Assembly: GCA_037441565.1 (NCBI GenBank)
Contig: JBBIRW010000003.1
Coordinates: 1 to 64,000 of the forward strand
DNA from: JBBIRW01 sp037441565
GTDB lineage: Bacteria; Desulfobacterota; JBBIRW01
Length of the DNA: 64,000 bases
Direction: 5' to 3'
Made by a program: the position numbers and the translations under genes. Positions within the stretch are counted from its first letter, which is position 1. Each line of letters begins with the position of its first letter. Shown here piece by piece: positions 26,557 through 36,687 of the stretch. The notes under the pieces were generated by a model. The model was not told where the DNA came from. It made no database searches and saw nothing but the letters and a program-made list of their open reading frames with translations.

Positions 26557-28626
26557 ATGTTAGGGGTCATCATCCAGATATTACTGGCACTTTCCTTATT
26601 AACCCAAAAAGCATACCCTTTAAACATTCCCATCGATATGGAGACAAAAAAGTTCCTCTCTGATGTCTCATCATCAAAGATCGAGAATATAGATACCGCC
26701 ATATTAAAACTGGAGTCCATGAGGGGAAGATTAACGGAAATAGATGATTACCTCCTCTATTTCATTATAAAGCTTTACCTGAAAAAGGGAGACATCCAGG
26801 GGGCATACAGATATCTCGATCAATTTAATAACACTCATCAAAGATCCATCCTGAGGGGAAAGGTGAACCTCGCTTTTGCAAAAAGCCTCTATGAAAATGG
26901 GAATCCTGATGATGCACACAAATTTATAAAAATTGCAATGGAATGCTGGCTTGGAAGATCAAAGCCTGAGGCTCTGCTCATCGAAGGTCTCATACTTGAA
27001 TCGATGGGAAATATAAGGGATGCGCTCAAATCATACTACAGGCTTCGTGGAGCCTTCCCCCTCTCTCCGGAGGTCAGAATAGCGAAGCAGAGAACCGAGC
27101 TTATCAGGAAAACAAGAGATATAACGCTGTATCCTTCGCTGGAGGAATATCTCTTTGTCGAAGGATCACTCCTAATAAAGGAAAGGCAATATGATGAAGC
27201 GGCTAAAAATCTTGATAGACTCATAAAGGAATTCCCTGAAAGTAATTTCGCAAGGGAGGGTAAATTCAAAAGGGCAGAGCTATTTGTGTTAATGGGAGAG
27301 CCGAAAAAGGCCCTTGATAGATTTATCAGCATAAAAAATGCATATCCAGGACAGAGGATAGCTGCAGAAAGTATTATCAAGGCGATAAGTATTCTGTGGA
27401 AGGAAGATTCCATAAGTGATGTAAGATCCCTTGCACTTGAGCTTTACAATAATTATCCCTATATCCCGTGGTCAGACAAGGCAGCCTATATCCTGGGCAG
27501 ATTGTTTGAGGAGGAGGGGAAATGGGATCAGGCAGCATCCCTCTATAAAAAGGCATTGGACCAGTTCAAGAATAGCCCACTTCAAGAGAATCTTATGAAG
27601 AGAATAGCCTGGTGCTACTACTTAAAAGGGGATTTTTCTCGCTCCTCGGAAATCTTCAATAAATTATCCAATAAATTTTCATCCCTTAAAGAATATGGCC
27701 TTTACTGGAAGGCAAGATCATTTGAAAAGATGGGCAAGAGGAGGGAGGCATGGGAAATCTTTAATTCATTGGCTAATCTTCCCTATACCTCCTATTATGG
27801 GGTCCTTTCATTAAAAAAGATAGGAAAATTAACCCCATGCAATGAAGGACGGATCAGAGAAACCAAGGATAATAAAGGTGATGGCGCTTTCAATATTCCA
27901 GGGCTATTACGAGCAATGATACTGTCCGAATTATCTCTTCTTCCAGAAGCCGAGGAGGAGCTGGATGTCATAAGTAAGGCTGGTCTCGATCTGTCTGAAA
28001 AGCTCCAGCTCTCCCGCCTTTATAAAAAGGCCGGTTCACCTTATAAATCAATAAAGATCGCATCCTCCATTGAAATGGAGTTAAAAAGCCGTAATGAGTT
28101 AGCCTTACCACTTCCTGAACTTGATATCCTGCTATTTCCCCTTGAATATAAAGATGAGATAATTAAATATTCCTCGGAAAACGGATTTGATCCTCTACTG
28201 ATAGCCTCGATAATCAGACAGGAGAGTGCCTTTGACCCAGCAGCCATCTCGAGATCAAATGCGCTGGGACTCATGCAGATCATTCCTCAAACAGGGGTAA
28301 TGATTGCAAAGAAAACAGGAATTTCGGAATTCACCCCTGATATGCTCTATCAACCATCCATAAATATAGAGCTGGGCATATCCTATCTGAAGATGCTTAA
28401 CAAAAAATTTAAAGGCGATACCATAAAAACCCTTGCAGCCTATAATGCGGGAGAAACAATTGTAGAAAAATGGTGGAAGAGGATTTCACATATGGAAGAC
28501 GATGAAATTGTTGAGAATATACCCTACAGTGAAACAGAGAACTACATAAAGAATATAATAAGAAACCACTACCATTACAGAAGGATATACTGTGAATCAT
28601 CCGCGATGCCCAATCCATCCCTGTAA
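26557..28626 (+). CDS. Slt-type soluble lytic transglycosylase with TPR-like superhelix
   Basis: About 689 residues. The N-terminus is hydrophobic (VIIQILLALSLLT), a signal peptide or lipid-free anchor. About 500 residues of TPR-like helical repeats follow, as in the Slt70 U-domain. The C-terminal goose-lysozyme-like domain has the catalytic Glu in ASIIRQESAFDP, then ALGLMQIIPQT and AAYNAGE. It cleaves peptidoglycan and releases 1,6-anhydromuropeptides, the substrates handled by NagZ and AnmK nearby. The frame opens with a TTG at 26518 without SD; ATG 26557 gives a normal signal peptide and is preferred. It diverges from the recycling operon. Confidence 0.9.
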   Translation: MLGVIIQILLALSLLTQKAYPLNIPIDMETKKFLSDVSSSKIENIDTAILKLESMRGRLTEIDDYLLYFIIKLYLKKGDIQGAYRYLDQFNNTHQRSILRGKVNLAFAKSLYENGNPDDAHKFIKIAMECWLGRSKPEALLIEGLILESMGNIRDALKSYYRLRGAFPLSPEVRIAKQRTELIRKTRDITLYPSLEEYLFVEGSLLIKERQYDEAAKNLDRLIKEFPESNFAREGKFKRAELFVLMGEPKKALDRFISIKNAYPGQRIAAESIIKAISILWKEDSISDVRSLALELYNNYPYIPWSDKAAYILGRLFEEEGKWDQAASLYKKALDQFKNSPLQENLMKRIAWCYYLKGDFSRSSEIFNKLSNKFSSLKEYGLYWKARSFEKMGKRREAWEIFNSLANLPYTSYYGVLSLKKIGKLTPCNEGRIRETKDNKGDGAFNIPGLLRAMILSELSLLPEAEEELDVISKAGLDLSEKLQLSRLYKKAGSPYKSIKIASSIEMELKSRNELALPLPELDILLFPLEYKDEIIKYSSENGFDPLLIASIIRQESAFDPAAISRSNALGLMQIIPQTGVMIAKKTGISEFTPDMLYQPSINIELGISYLKMLNKKFKGDTIKTLAAYNAGETIVEKWWKRISHMEDDEIVENIPYSETENYIKNIIRNHYHYRRIYCESSAMPNPSL

Positions 28627-28674
28627 TAAACCTGCAATTTCTAAAAATGGGGTTTTGATGTAAAATTTATACCA

Positions 28675-30264
28675 ATGCAAATCTTCAGGTTAAAGAGCCT
28701 GCAGATAAAGTTAATCTTGCTTATTATCCCCATACTTATAGCCATATTCATCATCTCCACCTTTCTCAGTGCAAGGATGCTTAAAAGGTCTACAGAGGAG
28801 GATATGAAAAAAAGGTCTGTATCTATCGCCGAGGACCTTGCTTCCGACCTCCTTGAGCTCGAAACGATTAATGAAAAAAATATAAATGCCTTTTTACTGG
28901 AATCGATGAAATCCCATAGAGAAGTCCTTCAGATAGATCTCTTCAGAATAAAAAATGGGAGGGTATCAATTATAGCATCAACATCAGCAAAGAAAGAGGC
29001 GGTTCATTTTGATCCAAAAAGGATAATAAATTCCTTTTCGAGAGGGGAAATTGTAACAAAGCTTGAATCGAAGGAAGAGAGGAGACTCTGGACTGTTTAC
29101 TATCCACTGAAGGAATTATCATTATGTTTGAGGATAAGGATTTCACTCCATGAGGCTGATGTGATAATAGAAAGACAGAAAAAACAGGCCATGATTATAT
29201 CATCTATTTCTATCCTGCTCATAGCCTCTGTTATTATACTTTTTGTGAGAAATACAATAAACAAACCCATAAGTAAGCTTATCAATGCTATGAAGCTTGC
29301 TGAAGAAGGAAAACTTGATACAGAGGTAAGTGTGGGAAGTGGAGATGAAATAGAAATCCTTACAAGGAATTTCAATAATATGATGAAAAAAATAAAGGAG
29401 AGCAGGGATGAAAATATCCTTCTACTCGAAAAGATAAATAAATTCAATCTTGAACTTCAAGAAAAGATAAAAGAAGCAACAAGGGAACTTGAGAATAGAA
29501 ACCTTGAATTGCAAAGGGTAAATGAAATCCTCTTCCAAACGCAGATACAGCTTGGCCATATGGAAAAACTCGCTGCGGTTGGTCAGCTTGCAGCCATCAT
29601 TGCACATGAAATAGGAACACCGCTTAATTCAATATCGGGCTATATTCAGTTACTGCTGAGGGAAGATGCAGATAACGACTTGATAAGAAAGAGACTTGAA
29701 ATAATGGATTCACAGGTCAATCGTGTAACGGAAATCCTTAAAAATCTGCTTATAGCAACAAGACCGCCAGCTCCCTCAATTGAAAAGGTTAATTTAAAGA
29801 AGATACTCGATGAAATCCTGAGTTTCGCAACCCTCGGTCTCAGCGCCAAGGGGATTGTAACTGAAGTGGATATAGAGGAACTTCCAGAAATTGAAGCTGA
29901 TCCGAACCAGCTTCAGCAGGCATTTCTTAATATAATAATGAACGCAATAGATGCCATGCCTGATGGAGGAATACTGAGAATTAAAGCAGCAATGGATGGC
30001 AATGCCATAACCATATCCTTTACTGATACGGGCACAGGTATTCCTCCCGAGCATCTGAAAAAGATCTTTGACCCCTTCTTCACAACAAAGGAAAGGGGGA
30101 AGGGTGCAGGTCTTGGACTCACGGTCTGCAAGGAAATTGTTAAGAAACACAATGGTGAGATAAGGGTTGATAGTAAACCCGGTGAGGGAAGTTGTTTTAC
30201 CCTCCATTTTCCATTGAAAGAGGAGAGCAACAATGATGAAGGGAAAAAGGATACTGATTCTTGA
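28675..30264 (+). CDS. membrane sensor histidine kinase, NtrB/AtoS type
   Basis: 529 residues. TM1 (about 10-30) and TM2 (about 175-195) enclose a periplasmic sensor of 140 residues. Then come a HAMP domain (NTINKPISKLINAMKLAEEG), a coiled coil, a HisKA domain with AHEIGTPLNSISGY and an ATPase domain with IIMNAIDAMPDGG, DTGTGIPPEH, DPFFTTKERGKGAGLGL. It should phosphorylate the sigma-54 activator encoded 32 bp into its 3' end. No heme or PAS motif is visible in the sensor. Upstream Slt and downstream glycosyltransferases suggest an envelope signal; this is inference. Confidence 0.9.
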   Translation: MQIFRLKSLQIKLILLIIPILIAIFIISTFLSARMLKRSTEEDMKKRSVSIAEDLASDLLELETINEKNINAFLLESMKSHREVLQIDLFRIKNGRVSIIASTSAKKEAVHFDPKRIINSFSRGEIVTKLESKEERRLWTVYYPLKELSLCLRIRISLHEADVIIERQKKQAMIISSISILLIASVIILFVRNTINKPISKLINAMKLAEEGKLDTEVSVGSGDEIEILTRNFNNMMKKIKESRDENILLLEKINKFNLELQEKIKEATRELENRNLELQRVNEILFQTQIQLGHMEKLAAVGQLAAIIAHEIGTPLNSISGYIQLLLREDADNDLIRKRLEIMDSQVNRVTEILKNLLIATRPPAPSIEKVNLKKILDEILSFATLGLSAKGIVTEVDIEELPEIEADPNQLQQAFLNIIMNAIDAMPDGGILRIKAAMDGNAITISFTDTGTGIPPEHLKKIFDPFFTTKERGKGAGLGLTVCKEIVKKHNGEIRVDSKPGEGSCFTLHFPLKEESNNDEGKKDTDS

Positions 30265-31597
30265 TGATGATCCTGTAACCTGCAATTTTCTAAAAGAGCT
30301 ACTCACTAAGGAGGGATACGAGGTATTCACAACAACAAAGGGCCATGAGGCACTTAAACTCGGTAGGGAAATAGATTTCAATCTTGTTATATCCGACATA
30401 AGGCTTGATGAAAGTGATGGATTTGAGATTCTCAAAACCTTCAGAAGGATTAAGCCCGGATTACCAATAATCCTTATTACAGCATTCGGATCCGTTGAGG
30501 GAGCCCTTGAAGCAATAAAGGAGGGTGCATTTGATTATATAAGTAAGCCATTCAGAATTGATGATCTTCTCCAAAAGATATCTCAGGCTATTGAAAGAAG
30601 CATAAGTGAAGATGAAATAAAAACTCAGACTACAAGGAGACAATATGATTTCTCAGATATAGTAGGGATAAATACAAAAATGCTTGATATTTTTAAAACA
30701 GTTGCAAGAATTGCCAGCTCAAAGAGCACTGTTTTGATCCAGGGTGAAAGCGGAACAGGAAAGGAGGTTGTTGCACGTGCAATACATTTAAACAGTCCAA
30801 GGGCCTCGAAACCATTCATAGTTATAAACTGTAGCTCCATTCCCGAAACACTCCTGGAAAGCGAACTTTTTGGCTATGTTAGAGGAGCATTCACCGGGGC
30901 AACGATAAACAAAAAGGGATTGCTGGAAGAGGCGCATTATGGAACATGCTTTATAGATGAAATCGGAGATCTTCCACAATCCATCCAGATAAAGCTCCTT
31001 CGCTTCCTTCAGGATCACAGGATAAGAAGGATAGGGAGCAATGAGGAAATAGAGGTTGATGTAAGAATTGTTGCTGCAACAAACAAGAATCTCGAAGAAT
31101 TGGTAAAAAGGGGGGTTTTCAGAGAAGACCTTTATTACAGATTAAATGTCGTAAATATATACATACCTCCTCTCAGGGAAAGAAAGGATGATATACCCGC
31201 TCTCGTCGATCATTTTATAAGAAAATATGGTATTGAGAACAATAAAAAAGTATATGGAATTTCTGATGAAGCAATTGATATACTTCTTTCATACGAATGG
31301 CCTGGCAATGTCAGGGAACTTGAAAATGTTATTCAGAGGGCAGTAACACTTTCTCATGGACCAATAATAAGACCGGAAGATCTCCCTGATCACATATGCA
31401 GGAAGGAACCATCCTGTCTTTCTTCAGATGAGCTTCTCTCCCTCAGAGAGGTGCAGAAAAGATATATTATAAAAGTCCTCGAGAAAACAGGCGGAAACAA
31501 AAGCAGAGCAGCGGAAATTCTTGGAATAAACAGAAAAACACTGTATAGAATTGCAAGGAGATACGGAATTGATATCGACAGAGACAGCAAAAACTGA
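30233..31597 (+). CDS. NtrC-family sigma-54-dependent response regulator
   Basis: 454 residues. Receiver domain (1-120) with LDDD, the phospho-acceptor Asp in VISDIRLDES and the Lys in ISKPFR. AAA+ domain (about 140-375) with Walker A GESGTGKE, sigma-54-contacting GAFTGA, Walker B CFIDEIGDL and the Arg-rich PPLRERKDDIP. A Fis-type HTH ends the protein (NKSRAAEILGINRKTLYRI). It activates transcription from -24/-12 promoters. It overlaps the kinase gene by 32 bp; GAGGAG lies upstream of the ATG pair. Targets are unknown; the two glycosyltransferases following directly are co-transcribed rather than necessarily targets. Confidence 0.95.
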   Translation: MMKGKRILILDDDPVTCNFLKELLTKEGYEVFTTTKGHEALKLGREIDFNLVISDIRLDESDGFEILKTFRRIKPGLPIILITAFGSVEGALEAIKEGAFDYISKPFRIDDLLQKISQAIERSISEDEIKTQTTRRQYDFSDIVGINTKMLDIFKTVARIASSKSTVLIQGESGTGKEVVARAIHLNSPRASKPFIVINCSSIPETLLESELFGYVRGAFTGATINKKGLLEEAHYGTCFIDEIGDLPQSIQIKLLRFLQDHRIRRIGSNEEIEVDVRIVAATNKNLEELVKRGVFREDLYYRLNVVNIYIPPLRERKDDIPALVDHFIRKYGIENNKKVYGISDEAIDILLSYEWPGNVRELENVIQRAVTLSHGPIIRPEDLPDHICRKEPSCLSSDELLSLREVQKRYIIKVLEKTGGNKSRAAEILGINRKTLYRIARRYGIDIDRDSKN

Positions 31598-33236
31598 GAA
31601 ATTTTTGTTTCTATCCATTCTCATACTTTCCTTCTTTTTATTCATTTATGGAAATGGATCGATCAGCCTCTTTGATGTAGATGAGGTGAGTTTCGCTCAA
31701 GCTGCCCGTGAAATGATGGAGAGGGGAGACTACATCGTACCAACCTTCAATAATCAATATAGATTTGATAAACCTGTATTTTTTTACTGGTTACTTATTG
31801 CGTCCTATAAAATCTTTGGAATAAATGAATTCTCCGCAAGATTCCCCTCTGTGATCTCTGCACTCCTTCTTCTTTCTATCCAGTACCTATTCCTTAAAGG
31901 ATTTACAAATCGAGAAATATCGATCATCAGTATTGTTATGCTTATTACAAATCTTGAATTTTTTGTTGTTGCAAAGGCTGCGATCACCGATATGCTTCTC
32001 TGCCTCTTTACATATATTATCCTTTACTCATTCTTTACTGCATTTCATAGGGAAGACAAATGGAGAAACATTTTTATATATTTAGCATCCATATCCGCCT
32101 CACTTGCTGTTCTCACAAAAGGACCTGTTGGAATAGTCCTTCCTTCAATTGTGATATTTTTTTATCTTATTATCAGTGGTGATCTCAAGAGAGTTTTTAA
32201 AACATTTCCGATTTTTACTTCATTGCTTATTTTCCTTATTATTGTTATTCCCTGGTATATAATAATACATTTAAAAACCGCAGGAAAATTCACTGAGGTA
32301 TTCTTTTTTAAACACAACATACAAAGATATACAAGACCTATATCAGGCCATGCTGGACCTTTCTACTATTACTTACCTGTAATAATACTGGGTTTCTTTC
32401 CATGGTCAATAATGCTATTTCCATCTATTATCAGCTCCTTGAATAGTTTATGGAATAAAAATAATACAAGGCCAAGCTTTAGCCTTGATCTCTTTATGCT
32501 AATTATAATAGCAACATACATTATATTCTTCTCATTTGCAAAAACAAAACTTCCCCACTACATCCTTCCCATCTTTCCGGCAATGGCAACAATCTGCTCA
32601 GAATGGATTGTAGGAAAAAAGAAGAAACAAAAAGCAATTACTATATCGCTTTATATAATGGCGATTATCCTTGGTCTCATCATCTATTCAATATTTATAA
32701 TCAATAAAGACCCATCAATAATTGGCGAACACCTGGCAAATATTATTTCAGAATACAGGATTCAGAAAGCTTACATATTGCTCATCTTCTCTATCCTGTT
32801 CTTCTCATCGTTTATTACTGCTGGTTATCTCTTTTCAAAAAATAAGATAACAACAGCTTTTATCATTCTATCAGCAACGATGATAGTCTTTCAGATTAGT
32901 TCAATAAAGATCCTTGCCCCGCAGATAGAAGAGTTCGTCCAGGGTGATAGATTAAGGATTGCAAAGGCATGCCGCTCAATTTTAAAGCCCGAGGATCAGC
33001 TCTATATATACAGGGACAATCTTCCAAGCATACTCTATTATTCAGGTCACCCATATATATGGGTTACTTCATCAGGCATTGATATCATAAAAGAGAAGGT
33101 ATCATCAGGTGAGCCATTTTTTCTGATCACATCAAAAAAGAATATGAAAAATTTAATGGAAAAAGGATTTCATCTTCGCATATTGAAAATGGAAGGGAAA
33201 TATGTAATCCTTTCCAATGGTATCCATGGGAATTAA
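31569..33236 (+). CDS. ArnT-like GT39 membrane glycosyltransferase
   Basis: About 555 residues with some eleven transmembrane helices. After TM1 it has the DVDEVSFAQAAREM loop with the acidic catalytic pair of GT-C transferases, then FDKPVFFYW and AVLTKGPVGIVLP, both typical of ArnT/PMT-like enzymes. It moves a sugar from a polyprenyl phosphate to lipid A, another lipid or protein on the periplasmic face. The start is TTG 31569, with AAGGAG eight bases upstream, both inside the 3' end of the response regulator gene. The next gene makes the matching lipid-linked sugar. Acceptor and sugar are unknown. Confidence 0.88.
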   Translation: MISTETAKTEKFLFLSILILSFFLFIYGNGSISLFDVDEVSFAQAAREMMERGDYIVPTFNNQYRFDKPVFFYWLLIASYKIFGINEFSARFPSVISALLLLSIQYLFLKGFTNREISIISIVMLITNLEFFVVAKAAITDMLLCLFTYIILYSFFTAFHREDKWRNIFIYLASISASLAVLTKGPVGIVLPSIVIFFYLIISGDLKRVFKTFPIFTSLLIFLIIVIPWYIIIHLKTAGKFTEVFFFKHNIQRYTRPISGHAGPFYYYLPVIILGFFPWSIMLFPSIISSLNSLWNKNNTRPSFSLDLFMLIIIATYIIFFSFAKTKLPHYILPIFPAMATICSEWIVGKKKKQKAITISLYIMAIILGLIIYSIFIINKDPSIIGEHLANIISEYRIQKAYILLIFSILFFSSFITAGYLFSKNKITTAFIILSATMIVFQISSIKILAPQIEEFVQGDRLRIAKACRSILKPEDQLYIYRDNLPSILYYSGHPYIWVTSSGIDIIKEKVSSGEPFFLITSKKNMKNLMEKGFHLRILKMEGKYVILSNGIHGN

Positions 33237-33260
33237 TAAAAACAGAGAGGACGATTTCAG

Positions 33261-34256
33261 ATGATATCCATAGTTATTCCATGTTTTAATGAGGAGAAGA
33301 GTCTGGAACCCCTTGTTGAGAAAATCAGAGATGTAATGAGCAGGATAACTGAAAGCTATGAAATAATCATTGTTGATGACGGCAGCACAGATAGAAGCAC
33401 AGAAAGGATAAAAAATCTTTCCTTACGCTATACATCCGTCAAAGGATTAAGGCTCAAGAGGAACTTTGGACAAACAGCTGCCCTTGCATGCGGTTTTCAT
33501 TATGCAAAAGGTGAGATAATAGTAACGATGGATGCGGATTTACAGAATGATCCTGAAGACATCCCTATTCTCCTTGAAAAAATAAATCAGGGCTATGATG
33601 TTGTAAGTGGATGGAGAATCAACAGGAAGGATAATTTCCTTACAAGAATTCTTCCATCAAAGATCGCAAACTACCTGATAGGAAAAATCACCGGTATAAA
33701 ACTCCATGATTATGGATGCTCACTCAAGGCATACAGATCGGAAGTTATTAAAAATATGGAGCTTTACGGAGAACTTCACAGATTCATACCGGCGCTTGCA
33801 AAGATACAGGGTGCAGAAATAACAGAGGTGCCTGTTCAACATCATCCCCGTATTCACGGAAAAAGTAAATATACACTTTCAAGAACATTTCGCGTTCTGC
33901 TTGATCTTATTCTTGTCAAGTTCCTTCTGAGTTATTCCACAAGACCGATTCACTTTTTTGGAGCAGCTGGTCTTTTATTCTCATCGATCGGTTTTCTTAT
34001 CTGCCTTTATCTTGGTTCAATGAAAATCCTCTATGCATACAGCATAGGGGGGAGACCACTGCTCCTCCTCGGAATACTTTTAATAACTACAGGCATACAG
34101 TTGCTTACAATCGGAATCCTTTCTGAGATCCAGATAAGAACATATTTTGAATCACAGAAAAAGCCCATTTATGCAGTAAAGGAATTCATCAACATAAAAG
34201 AGACGAATCACTCAGGTAAGGTTTTCAACAAAGCTTCTGTTTCTGTCAAGGATTGA
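33261..34256 (+). CDS. GT2 polyprenyl-phosphate glycosyltransferase (ArnC/DPM1-like)
   Basis: 331 residues. The GT-A domain (1-225) starts ISIVIPCFNEEKSL and contains VDDGSTDRS and the metal-binding MDADLQNDPED, with QHHPRIHGKSKY near its end. Two transmembrane helices (about 233-260 and 270-295) follow. Such enzymes load a sugar from a nucleotide donor onto undecaprenyl phosphate. Paired with the ArnT-like gene upstream, this forms a donor-making plus transferring pair for envelope glycosylation. GAGAGGA precedes the ATG. The 3' end overlaps convergent nagZ by 45 bp. Confidence 0.92.
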   Translation: MISIVIPCFNEEKSLEPLVEKIRDVMSRITESYEIIIVDDGSTDRSTERIKNLSLRYTSVKGLRLKRNFGQTAALACGFHYAKGEIIVTMDADLQNDPEDIPILLEKINQGYDVVSGWRINRKDNFLTRILPSKIANYLIGKITGIKLHDYGCSLKAYRSEVIKNMELYGELHRFIPALAKIQGAEITEVPVQHHPRIHGKSKYTLSRTFRVLLDLILVKFLLSYSTRPIHFFGAAGLLFSSIGFLICLYLGSMKILYAYSIGGRPLLLLGILLITTGIQLLTIGILSEIQIRTYFESQKKPIYAVKEFINIKETNHSGKVFNKASVSVKD

Positions 34257-35261
34257 ATAGAAAAGTCTCTTCTGAAAGCGCTGTACAGGAGGGAGTGATC
34301 TCCTTACTGTTTCAATTCTTCTGTGGCTTGCCTCAAGCTCAATCCTGTCAATCTTTCCTTCCCTTATTGCTTTCTCAATCCCCTCTATTGCCATAAGTTG
34401 TTTTTTGTAATCATGACATATGAGCACAAGATCACATCCCGCCTTAAGCGAAAGCACAGCTGCCTCCTCTATTGAATAATTTGAAACGATCGCACCCATT
34501 TCCATATCATCAGTTATCACAAGGCCCCTGAACTCCAACTCCTCCCTGAGAAGATTTCTTATAATAATCCTTGAGAGTGTAGCCGGAAAAACATCGTCAA
34601 TTAAAGTATAAAGGATATGTGCTGTCATTATGAGATTTACGCCCTCCTTTATAGCCTCAATAAATGGTATTAGCTCCAGGTTTTTTAATCTTTCGATACT
34701 GTGATTTAAAACAGGCATATCATGATGGGAATCAGTTAACGTATCACCGTGCCCGGGAAAATGCTTACCCGTGGAAAGCAAACCAGCACTTCTCAGCCCC
34801 CTTATAACTGCCCTTCCCAGTCTTGCAACCTTATGTGGCTCCTTTCCCATTGATCTATCACCAATCGCAAGATTCATCGGATTTGTATTCACATCAAGGA
34901 CAGGGGAGAAAACTGCATTGATTCCAACATGGCTCAGTTCCTCACCAATGGCTTTCCCGAATGAATACGCAAGAAGTTCTGAGTCCCTTAATCCAAGATC
35001 CCTCATGGATGGAAATGGCGTAAAGGGTTCCTTTAATCTAAGAACCCTTCCGCCTTCTTGATCGACAAATATGAAAAGGGGGGTCTTTGATAGAGATTGG
35101 ATTTCATGACACAGATTGTGAATTTGTTCCGGGCTTTCATAATTTCTTGTAAAAAGAACAATGCCTGCTATTCCCTTCCTTATAAGATCTTTTAATTCAA
35201 CAGAAACACTCTTTCCCTTAAATCCTGCAACGATGAATGACCCACCCTGAAAATTGGACAT
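34212..35261 (-). CDS. nagZ: beta-N-acetylhexosaminidase, NagZ family (GH3)
   Basis: 349 residues, a single GH3 barrel of NagZ size. It removes GlcNAc from GlcNAc-anhydromuropeptides. Family motifs are FVDQEGGRVLRL, AVFSPVLDVNTNP, the GKHFPGHGDTLTDSHHDMP loop carrying the acid/base His and Asp, and VITDDMEMGAI with the nucleophilic Asp. ATG 35261 is chosen because GAGG lies eight bases upstream; a longer frame would overlap lpdA. It is the last gene of the eno operon yet fits the recycling genes 10 kb away (AnmK, AmgK-like, MurU-like) and Slt. No signal peptide, so cytosolic. Confidence 0.9.
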   Translation of the reverse strand: MSNFQGGSFIVAGFKGKSVSVELKDLIRKGIAGIVLFTRNYESPEQIHNLCHEIQSLSKTPLFIFVDQEGGRVLRLKEPFTPFPSMRDLGLRDSELLAYSFGKAIGEELSHVGINAVFSPVLDVNTNPMNLAIGDRSMGKEPHKVARLGRAVIRGLRSAGLLSTGKHFPGHGDTLTDSHHDMPVLNHSIERLKNLELIPFIEAIKEGVNLIMTAHILYTLIDDVFPATLSRIIIRNLLREELEFRGLVITDDMEMGAIVSNYSIEEAAVLSLKAGCDLVLICHDYKKQLMAIEGIEKAIREGKIDRIELEASHRRIETVRRSLPPVQRFQKRLFYSILDRNRSFVENLT

Positions 35262-35271
35262 CTTCAGATCC

Positions 35272-36675
35272 TCACGGTGTTTTTCCTCTGGGTGGAAGGT
35301 GAATGGCATTTCCATAGAAATCGTGGGCTGCCTCCATCAGTGACTCAGAAAAGCATGGGTGTGCATGAATTGTCTCAGCAATATCCCTGATATGAAGTCC
35401 AGCCCGCATAGCAACAGCAATCTCATGCACTAAATCAACAGCATGAGGTCCAATTATATGTGCACCGATAATCCTCCCACTTTCACTATCTCCTATAATC
35501 TTTACCTCACCCACGATCTCCCCGGATGCATGTGATTTACCCAGAGCACGGAATGGAAACCTTCCAATTCGAACGTTATATCCTGCTTCTCTTGCCTGCT
35601 TCTCCGTGAGTCCAATCCTCCCTATCTCTGGAGATGTAAATATACCCACGGGAACAACAGAGTAGTCCATCATTATTCTTCCACCTGTTGCATTCACTGC
35701 AGCCACAATCCCCTCTGCTGAGGCAACATGAGCAAGCATTAAACCCCCTACTACATCACCAGCAGCATATATTCCTTTAACAACAGTTTCCATATACTCA
35801 TTGACCCGCACAAACCCCTTTCCATACATATCGACACCGATCTCCTCAAGACCAATCATGCTGGAATTTGGAGCCCTTCCAACAGAGACAATAATAATAT
35901 CTGCCTCTACTGTCTTTCCATTGGAAAGATACGCCCTGATACCCTCTTCACCTTTTTCCACTGACTCAACCTTTGATTTAAGATGGAGGTCAATCTTTCT
36001 TTTTCTCATTTCCCTTTCAAGTATTTTTGAGATATCCTCATCTTCAAAGGGAAGCACCCTTTCCATGATCTCAACGGCAGTGACCCTGCATCCAAGCATA
36101 TTAAAAATCATCGCATATTCACATCCGATAACACCTGCACCCACTATAAGCACCCTCTCCGGTAGATATTCAAGACTCACAGCCTGATCTCCGGAAATGA
36201 TCTTCTTTCCATCTATTTCCAGTCCCGGAAGATTATCAGGCCTTGAGCCTGTGCAGAGTATAATACTTCCGCAGGTGACCTCCATTTCTTCACCATCAAC
36301 ATTTACAAGCACCCTTCCCTTTCCCAGCACCTTCCCTTCTCCCCTGATAAGGTTAATTCCATTCTGTTTAAAAAGCGTTTCTATCCCATTTGAAAGTATA
36401 CTCACAATTCGTTCCTTTCTTGAAATCGCATCCTTCATAGAAAAATAAACATTTCCCTCTATCCTTATTCCAAACTCATTTGCCCTTCTTATTGATTCAA
36501 AAGCCGCTGCTGATGCTACAAGTGATTTTGTAGGTATACACCCTCTGTTAAGACACACACCTCCAGTTTTCTCCTTCTCGATCACAAAAACCGAAGCACC
36601 CAGCTGTGCTGCCTTTATAGCTGCCACATATCCTGCAGGACCAGAGCCGATCACTGCAATATCACACTTTTCCAT
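35272..36675 (-). CDS. lpdA: dihydrolipoamide dehydrogenase
   Basis: About 467 residues, complete flavoprotein disulfide reductase. FAD loop GSGPAGYVAA, redox disulfide CLNRGC, NAD loop GAGVIGCEYAMIF, second FAD segment YAAGDVVGG and the C-terminal HAHPCFSES with the His-Glu pair of the active site. It reoxidises lipoyl domains of 2-oxoacid dehydrogenases or the glycine cleavage system; no E1, E2 or gcv gene is in the window. The second ATG of the frame (36675) has GGAGG at six bases, so it is preferred. Cotranscribed with cutA and nagZ. Confidence 0.95.
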   Translation of the reverse strand: MEKCDIAVIGSGPAGYVAAIKAAQLGASVFVIEKEKTGGVCLNRGCIPTKSLVASAAAFESIRRANEFGIRIEGNVYFSMKDAISRKERIVSILSNGIETLFKQNGINLIRGEGKVLGKGRVLVNVDGEEMEVTCGSIILCTGSRPDNLPGLEIDGKKIISGDQAVSLEYLPERVLIVGAGVIGCEYAMIFNMLGCRVTAVEIMERVLPFEDEDISKILEREMRKRKIDLHLKSKVESVEKGEEGIRAYLSNGKTVEADIIIVSVGRAPNSSMIGLEEIGVDMYGKGFVRVNEYMETVVKGIYAAGDVVGGLMLAHVASAEGIVAAVNATGGRIMMDYSVVPVGIFTSPEIGRIGLTEKQAREAGYNVRIGRFPFRALGKSHASGEIVGEVKIIGDSESGRIIGAHIIGPHAVDLVHEIAVAMRAGLHIRDIAETIHAHPCFSESLMEAAHDFYGNAIHLPPRGKTP

Positions 36676-36687
36676 TTTCATCCTCCA

